9,365 nucleotides of DNA from CAZVUW01 sp964629825 (GTDB lineage: Bacteria > Actinomycetota > Nitriliruptoria > Euzebyales > Egibacteraceae), in the NCBI GenBank assembly GCA_964629825.1, contig CAZVUW010000111.1, positions 1 to 9,365 on the forward strand. Reading direction: 5' to 3'. The notes beneath the pieces are model-generated. The model worked only from the letters and a program-made list of their open reading frames with translations, was not told where the DNA came from and ran no database searches. This document shows positions 7,221 to 9,365 of the stretch, piece by piece (position 1 is the stretch's first letter; every line of letters starts with the position of its first letter). Made by a program: the position numbers and the translations under genes.

Positions 7221-7241
7221 AAAAACACTGCCCTGCGGCAG
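7221..7241 (-). terminator. Small intrinsic terminator between hadB and tRNA-Trp
   Basis: On the minus strand, perfect five-base arms CTGCC/GGCAG with a GCAG loop are followed by TG and TTTTT. The hairpin lies 86 bases after the hadB stop and six bases before the tRNA 5' end. It could end the infC-hadA-hadB transcript, but it also lies downstream of the predicted tRNA promoter, so it may instead be part of the tRNA leader. Confidence 0.4.
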
Positions 7242-7250
7242 CGAAGGGGG

Positions 7251-7280
7251 AGTTTACCGCCTGGCGGGGACGCCGGGCAA
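7251..7280 (-). promoter_or_regulatory. Candidate promoter for tRNA-Trp and secE-nusG (TTGCCC-18-TAAACT)
   Basis: TTGCCC (7280-7275) and TAAACT (7256-7251) are separated by 18 bases. The -10 fits TAnnnT, while the -35 matches TTGACA at four positions. The predicted start near 7244 lies about 29 bases before the tRNA. This 112-bp gap has no gene. Confidence 0.45.
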
Positions 7281-7327
7281 CCGCTGCAGAGATCGCCCGA
7301 GCCCGGTGAGCGCCCTGCCTTCGACGC

Positions 7328-7747
7328 CTAGTCCAGGAGCACGACCGCCTGGCTGGAGCGGCGGTCGATCACCTTCCCGCCGTCCTCGAGCTCCACCCAG
7401 ACCGACAGCGTGGCGGTCCGCTGCTCGGGGTCCTTGTCGATGACCTCGCCGCCGATCTCGACCGTGGAGCCGACCGGGCAGGCCGCGCGGAAGCTGGCGG
7501 CAAGCCGGCGCACCTTCTCCGGGCCACCGGCCCACTCGGTCACCACGCGCGACACCAGCCCCATGTTCAGCATCCCGTGGGCGATCACGCCGCCGGTGGG
7601 GCTGACCTTGGCTGCGAACTCAGGATCCCAGTGCAGCGGGTTGAAGTCGCCGCTGGCGCCGGCGTAGCGGATCAGGTCGGCCTGCTCGATGCGCTGATGC
7701 TGGGGCGGTATCCGCTGGCCGATCTCAACCTCGTCGAATGCGGGCAA
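7328..7747 (-). CDS. hadB: MaoC-type (3R)-hydroxyacyl-ACP dehydratase, catalytic subunit HadB
   Basis: A 139-residue hot-dog-fold protein of the MaoC/hydratase 2 family. HadB with HadA dehydrates (3R)-hydroxyacyl-ACP to trans-2-enoyl-ACP in type II fatty acid synthesis, best known from mycobacteria. The hydratase motif is in YAGASGDFNPLHWDPEFAAK, with likely catalytic D34 and H39, followed by GGVIAHGMLNMGL. The length matches mycobacterial HadB (about 142). The start is a TTG (7747-7745) with GGGGAG seven bases upstream; that ribosome binding site overlaps the hadA stop codon, so translation is probably coupled. In a lineage without mycolic acids it would act in ordinary or long-chain fatty acid synthesis. 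No hadC follows; tRNA-Trp comes next. Confidence 0.92.
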   Translation of the reverse strand: MPAFDEVEIGQRIPPQHQRIEQADLIRYAGASGDFNPLHWDPEFAAKVSPTGGVIAHGMLNMGLVSRVVTEWAGGPEKVRRLAASFRAACPVGSTVEIGGEVIDKDPEQRTATLSVWVELEDGGKVIDRRSSQAVVLLD

Positions 7748-7759
7748 GGCAGCTCTCCC

Positions 7760-8224
7760 CTAGCTCTTGGCGGCGGGCGTCCCGACCTCGTCCTCGGACC
7801 GGAAGAAGACGATGGTGCTGCGCGCCCGCAGGACCGGCTCGCCGGTGCGGGCGTCGGCGCAGTCGATCTCGTAGGTCAGCAGGTCGAAGCGGCTGCGCGC
7901 GACGATGTCGACGATCCGCGGTGTGCAGGCCAGCACGTCGCCGGCCCGGATCGGCCGCTCGAACACGTACTCCTGGCTGCCGTGCACGAGGTTGGGGTGG
8001 GCGCCCAGCTCGGGGTCGGACAGGATCTGCCCACCGCCGATCGTGAAGCACGCGGCGAAGGTGGGGGGCGCCAGCACCTCGGAGGCGTCCACCTCCAAGG
8101 GGTCCGACCGGTAGATCTCGTCGGGAACGCCCGTGGCGACGGCGTACTCCCTGATCTTCTCCCGGCTGACCTCGTAGTGGTACGTGGGGTAGCGGTGGCC
8201 GATCCGGGCCTGGTTGAGCGCGAT
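7760..8224 (-). CDS. hadA: MaoC-like dehydratase subunit HadA, apparent AUC start
   Basis: A 154-residue partner of HadB, of the FAS1-like/MaoC dehydratase N-terminal family. The HadA fold binds the acyl chain while HadB supplies the catalytic Asp/His pair. The frame reads from an ATC at 8224-8222: RIGHRYPTYHYEVSREKIRE is the usual HadA N-terminus, LAPPTFAACFTIGGG follows at 51-65, and VHGSQEYVFERPIRAGDVL is at 80-98. Length and N-terminus match mycobacterial HadA (158). No ATG, GTG or TTG occurs in frame between the upstream stop (8263-8261) and a TTG at codon 43, which would remove the conserved first segment. A good GGAGG (8237-8233) is eight bases before the ATC. A CTG at 8254 lacks a ribosome binding site. 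infC ends 48 bases upstream, and hadB begins 12 bases downstream. Confidence 0.85.
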   Translation of the reverse strand: MALNQARIGHRYPTYHYEVSREKIREYAVATGVPDEIYRSDPLEVDASEVLAPPTFAACFTIGGGQILSDPELGAHPNLVHGSQEYVFERPIRAGDVLACTPRIVDIVARSRFDLLTYEIDCADARTGEPVLRARSTIVFFRSEDEVGTPAAKS

Positions 8225-8232
8225 GGTCCCAG

Positions 8233-8239
8233 CCTCCCT
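8233..8239 (-). promoter_or_regulatory. Ribosome binding site pointing to the hadA ATC start
   Basis: AGGGAGG on the minus strand lies eight bases before ATC (8224-8222), the ideal distance. No standard start codon is near it in the hadA frame, so it supports AUC initiation. Confidence 0.6.
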
Positions 8240-8272
8240 TCCTGCGAAGGCCAGAGTCTGTCACAACCGGCG

Positions 8273-8797
8273 TCAGGACCGGTTGTCGGCCTTGCGCGGT
8301 GACAGGACCATCGTCGCGAAGCGGCCCTCCATCGGGTGGCGCGCGTCGACTTGCGCGACGTCGGAGAGCTCCTCGGCCAGGCGGTCGAGCAGCTCCATGC
8401 CCAGCTCCGGCCGACGCATCTCGCGACGGCGGAACATGACCTGGACGCGGACGCTGTGCCCGCCCTCCAGGAACTTGCGCGCCATGCGGGCCTTGGTCTC
8501 GAAGTCGTGGTCGTCGATCTTCGGGCGCAGCCGGATGGCCTTCTGCCCGCTGCTGCGCTGATGCCGCCGCTGCTCGCGCTCGGCGCGCTCGAGCTCGTAC
8601 AGGTGCTTCCCGTAGTCCATGACCTTGGCCACGGGTGGGTTCGCCTGCGGCGACACCTCCACGAGGTCGAGGTCAAGGGCCCGGGCGGCCTCGATCGCGA
8701 TCTTGAGCGGCACGATGCCGACCTGCTTGCCCTCGGGTCCGATCAGGCGGACCTCCTTGGCGCGGATCTCGGTGTTGGTGGCTAGTCGCTGAGCCAT
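8273..8797 (-). CDS. infC: Translation initiation factor IF-3
   Basis: Encodes IF-3, 174 residues, which binds the 30S subunit, prevents premature 50S joining and rejects non-initiator tRNA and non-canonical start codons. The N-terminal domain shows NTEIRAKEVRLIGPEGKQVG and LDLVEVSPQANPPVAKVMDY (44-62). The basic linker is RAEREQRRHQRSSGQ. The C-terminal domain has RLRPKIDDHDFETKARM and MFRRREMRRPELG. The usual FRGRE is FRRRE here (R124 in place of Gly). EGRFATMVLSPRK closes the domain. The length is normal. The ATG at 8797 has GGAGG only three bases upstream, a short spacing. Normally infC precedes rpmI-rplT, but here hadA follows by 48 bases and rpmG precedes. It could be the sole copy, relocated, or a second copy. 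Confidence 0.95.
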   Translation of the reverse strand: MAQRLATNTEIRAKEVRLIGPEGKQVGIVPLKIAIEAARALDLDLVEVSPQANPPVAKVMDYGKHLYELERAEREQRRHQRSSGQKAIRLRPKIDDHDFETKARMARKFLEGGHSVRVQVMFRRREMRRPELGMELLDRLAEELSDVAQVDARHPMEGRFATMVLSPRKADNRS

Positions 8798-8997
8798 GCT
8801 CCTCCAGATGTCGTGGTTGTCGGGTCTTGTTCGGGCGCGTTGTGCCCCCGGCTTCCGGTTGAAGCCGTCAAGGCGACCCTATGGGCCTTTGTGCGCCGGC
8901 GCCACCGGGCAGGGGCCGAGCGCGCTGCGGTCGCCCAGGCGGGAGCGCTCGGGGCGCTCCCCAGGGCCCGAGCCGGTCCGTCTCCGGGCAACGCAAA
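8798..8997 (-). promoter_or_regulatory. rpmG-infC gap: infC leader with two perfect hairpins
   Basis: About 200 bases without a gene follow the rpmG terminator. Hairpin one has arms GGGAGCGC/GCGCTCCC with a five-base loop (8941-8961). Hairpin two has arms CGGCTTC/GAAGCCG with an AACCG loop (8849-8867). A TAGGGT at 8881-8876 could be a -10 for infC, but its -35 (TGGCGC) is poor. No T run follows either hairpin. Confidence 0.4.
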
Positions 8998-9024
8998 GGC
9001 TCCGCCGGCGGCGCCGGCGGAGCC
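8998..9024 (-). terminator. Strong intrinsic terminator after rpmG
   Basis: Arms GGCTCCGCCGGC (9024-9013 on the minus strand) and GCCGGCGGAGCC (9009-8998) are perfect 12-base complements with a three-base loop, followed by TTTGCGTT. The stem starts 17 bases after the rpmG stop. This suggests rpmG is transcribed separately from infC-hadA-hadB. Confidence 0.85.
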
Positions 9025-9040
9025 TGCGAAAGAGCAGCCG

Positions 9041-9205
9041 CTACTTGGTCTCGCGGTGCGGCTGGTGGCGGTTGCAGCGCGGGCAGTACTTGGCCAGCTC
9101 CAGGCGCTCCCGCTGGTTGTTGCGGTTCTTGGTCGTGATGTAGTTGCGCTCCTTGCACTCAACGCAAGCAAGCGTGACCTTCGGCCTGGTGTCTGACTTC
9201 GCCAT
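9041..9205 (-). CDS. rpmG: 50S ribosomal protein L33, zinc-binding (C+) form
   Basis: Encodes L33, 54 residues, a small protein near the ribosomal E site. Start MAKSDTRPKVTLACVECKER and end CPRCNRHQPHRETK are typical. C14, C17, C41 and C44 form two CxxC pairs that bind one zinc ion, so this is the C+ paralogue; actinobacteria often also carry a zinc-free copy induced under zinc limitation. The ATG at 9205 is chosen because a 25-residue upstream extension of the frame has no family match. The Shine-Dalgarno is weak (AGG, seven bases away). A strong terminator follows. rpmG just upstream of hadA is the mycobacterial order, here interrupted by infC. Confidence 0.96.
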   Translation of the reverse strand: MAKSDTRPKVTLACVECKERNYITTKNRNNQRERLELAKYCPRCNRHQPHRETK

Positions 9206-9236
9206 GTGCGGACCTGCTTTCTGAAGACTGCGACCT

Positions 9237-9242
9237 AGATTA
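9237..9242 (-). promoter_or_regulatory. Possible rpmG -10 element
   Basis: TAATCT on the minus strand fits the TAnnnT form and would start RNA about 25 bases before rpmG. No good -35 is visible at 16-18 bases, so this is tentative. Confidence 0.3.
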
Positions 9243-9296
9243 CCCGGCCAACCCAACCAACGACGCCGCGCTCGGCGCACCCCCCAGCGGGCCGCT

Positions 9297-9336
9297 CTCC
9301 ACCGGCGGGTTCAGGGTTGGAGCCCCGCTGGTGGAG
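9297..9336 (-). repeat. Long hairpin upstream of rpmG
   Basis: Seven-base outer arms CTCCACC/GGTGGAG, one mismatch, then five-base inner arms GCGGG/CCCGC enclose a 14-base loop. It lies about 90 bases before rpmG and may end the transcript of an unseen upstream gene, although no T run follows. The rest of 9206-9365 shows no gene. Confidence 0.4.
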
Positions 9337-9365
9337 CGACCGCAAAAGGACCCAGGGAGCGGAAC

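Noticed and set aside
7760..8260. hadA as a frameshifted or 5'-truncated pseudogene
   Set aside because: The frame is open for its full normal length with conserved sequence from the first codons; only the start codon is unusual, and a well-spaced ribosome binding site is present.
7725..8264. Alternative minus-strand frame over hadA beginning at an ordinary start codon
   Set aside because: The translation is Arg/Pro-rich with no MaoC features, while the other frame carries the HadA family sequence throughout.
9343..9365. Possible 3' end of a tRNA on the minus strand at the window edge, since tRNA genes lie upstream of rpmG in mycobacteria
   Set aside because: The bases do not fit the TTCRA T-loop pattern and the window ends before any cloverleaf can be tested.

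Overview
This window is a translation and transcription locus from a high-GC Actinomycetota chromosome, and every protein gene in it lies on the minus strand. The assignment rests on three things. The gene order (rpmG, hadA-hadB, tRNA-Trp, secE, nusG, rplK, rplA, then rplJ, rplL, rpoB) matches the Mycobacterium/Streptomyces arrangement. The RpoB rifampicin region is of actinobacterial type. The promoters show the actinobacterial TAnnnT -10 form. I cannot fix the class. The long acidic additions to NusG and L10 and an enlarged RpoB segment suggest a lineage away from the mycobacteria.

Layout in transcription order (high to low coordinates): an upstream hairpin near 9297-9336; rpmG (9041-9205) with a strong intrinsic terminator (8998-9024); a hairpin-rich leader; infC encoding IF-3 (8273-8797); hadA (7760-8224), which appears to start at an AUC codon; hadB (7328-7747); a terminator-like hairpin and tRNA-Trp (7143-7215); secE (6830-7063); nusG (5747-6757) with a 150-residue acidic N-terminus; rplK (5254-5676); rplA (4463-5179); a SAM-dependent methyltransferase gene (3386-4429); a promoter and structured leader; rplJ (2473-3135); rplL (2028-2417); a 404-bp regulatory region with a hairpin and two promoters; and the first 541 codons of rpoB (1-1623), which runs off the window.

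The genes serve ribosome assembly (L33, L11, L1, L10, L7/L12), translation initiation (IF-3), RNA synthesis (NusG, RpoB), protein export (SecE) and type II fatty acid synthesis (HadAB). The most notable signals are regulatory. Nearly identical two-helix RNA elements just before the rplK and rplA ribosome binding sites imitate the L1 stalk of 23S rRNA and are probable L1 autoregulation sites. The rplJ leader carries an attenuator-like hairpin and a 10-base match to the L10/L11 region of 23S rRNA. rpoB has its own promoters, one overlapped by a perfect 19-bp palindrome. hadA, directly behind infC, seems to use an AUC start, the class of start codon that IF-3 discriminates against. The long plus-strand reading frames are antisense shadows of these genes.
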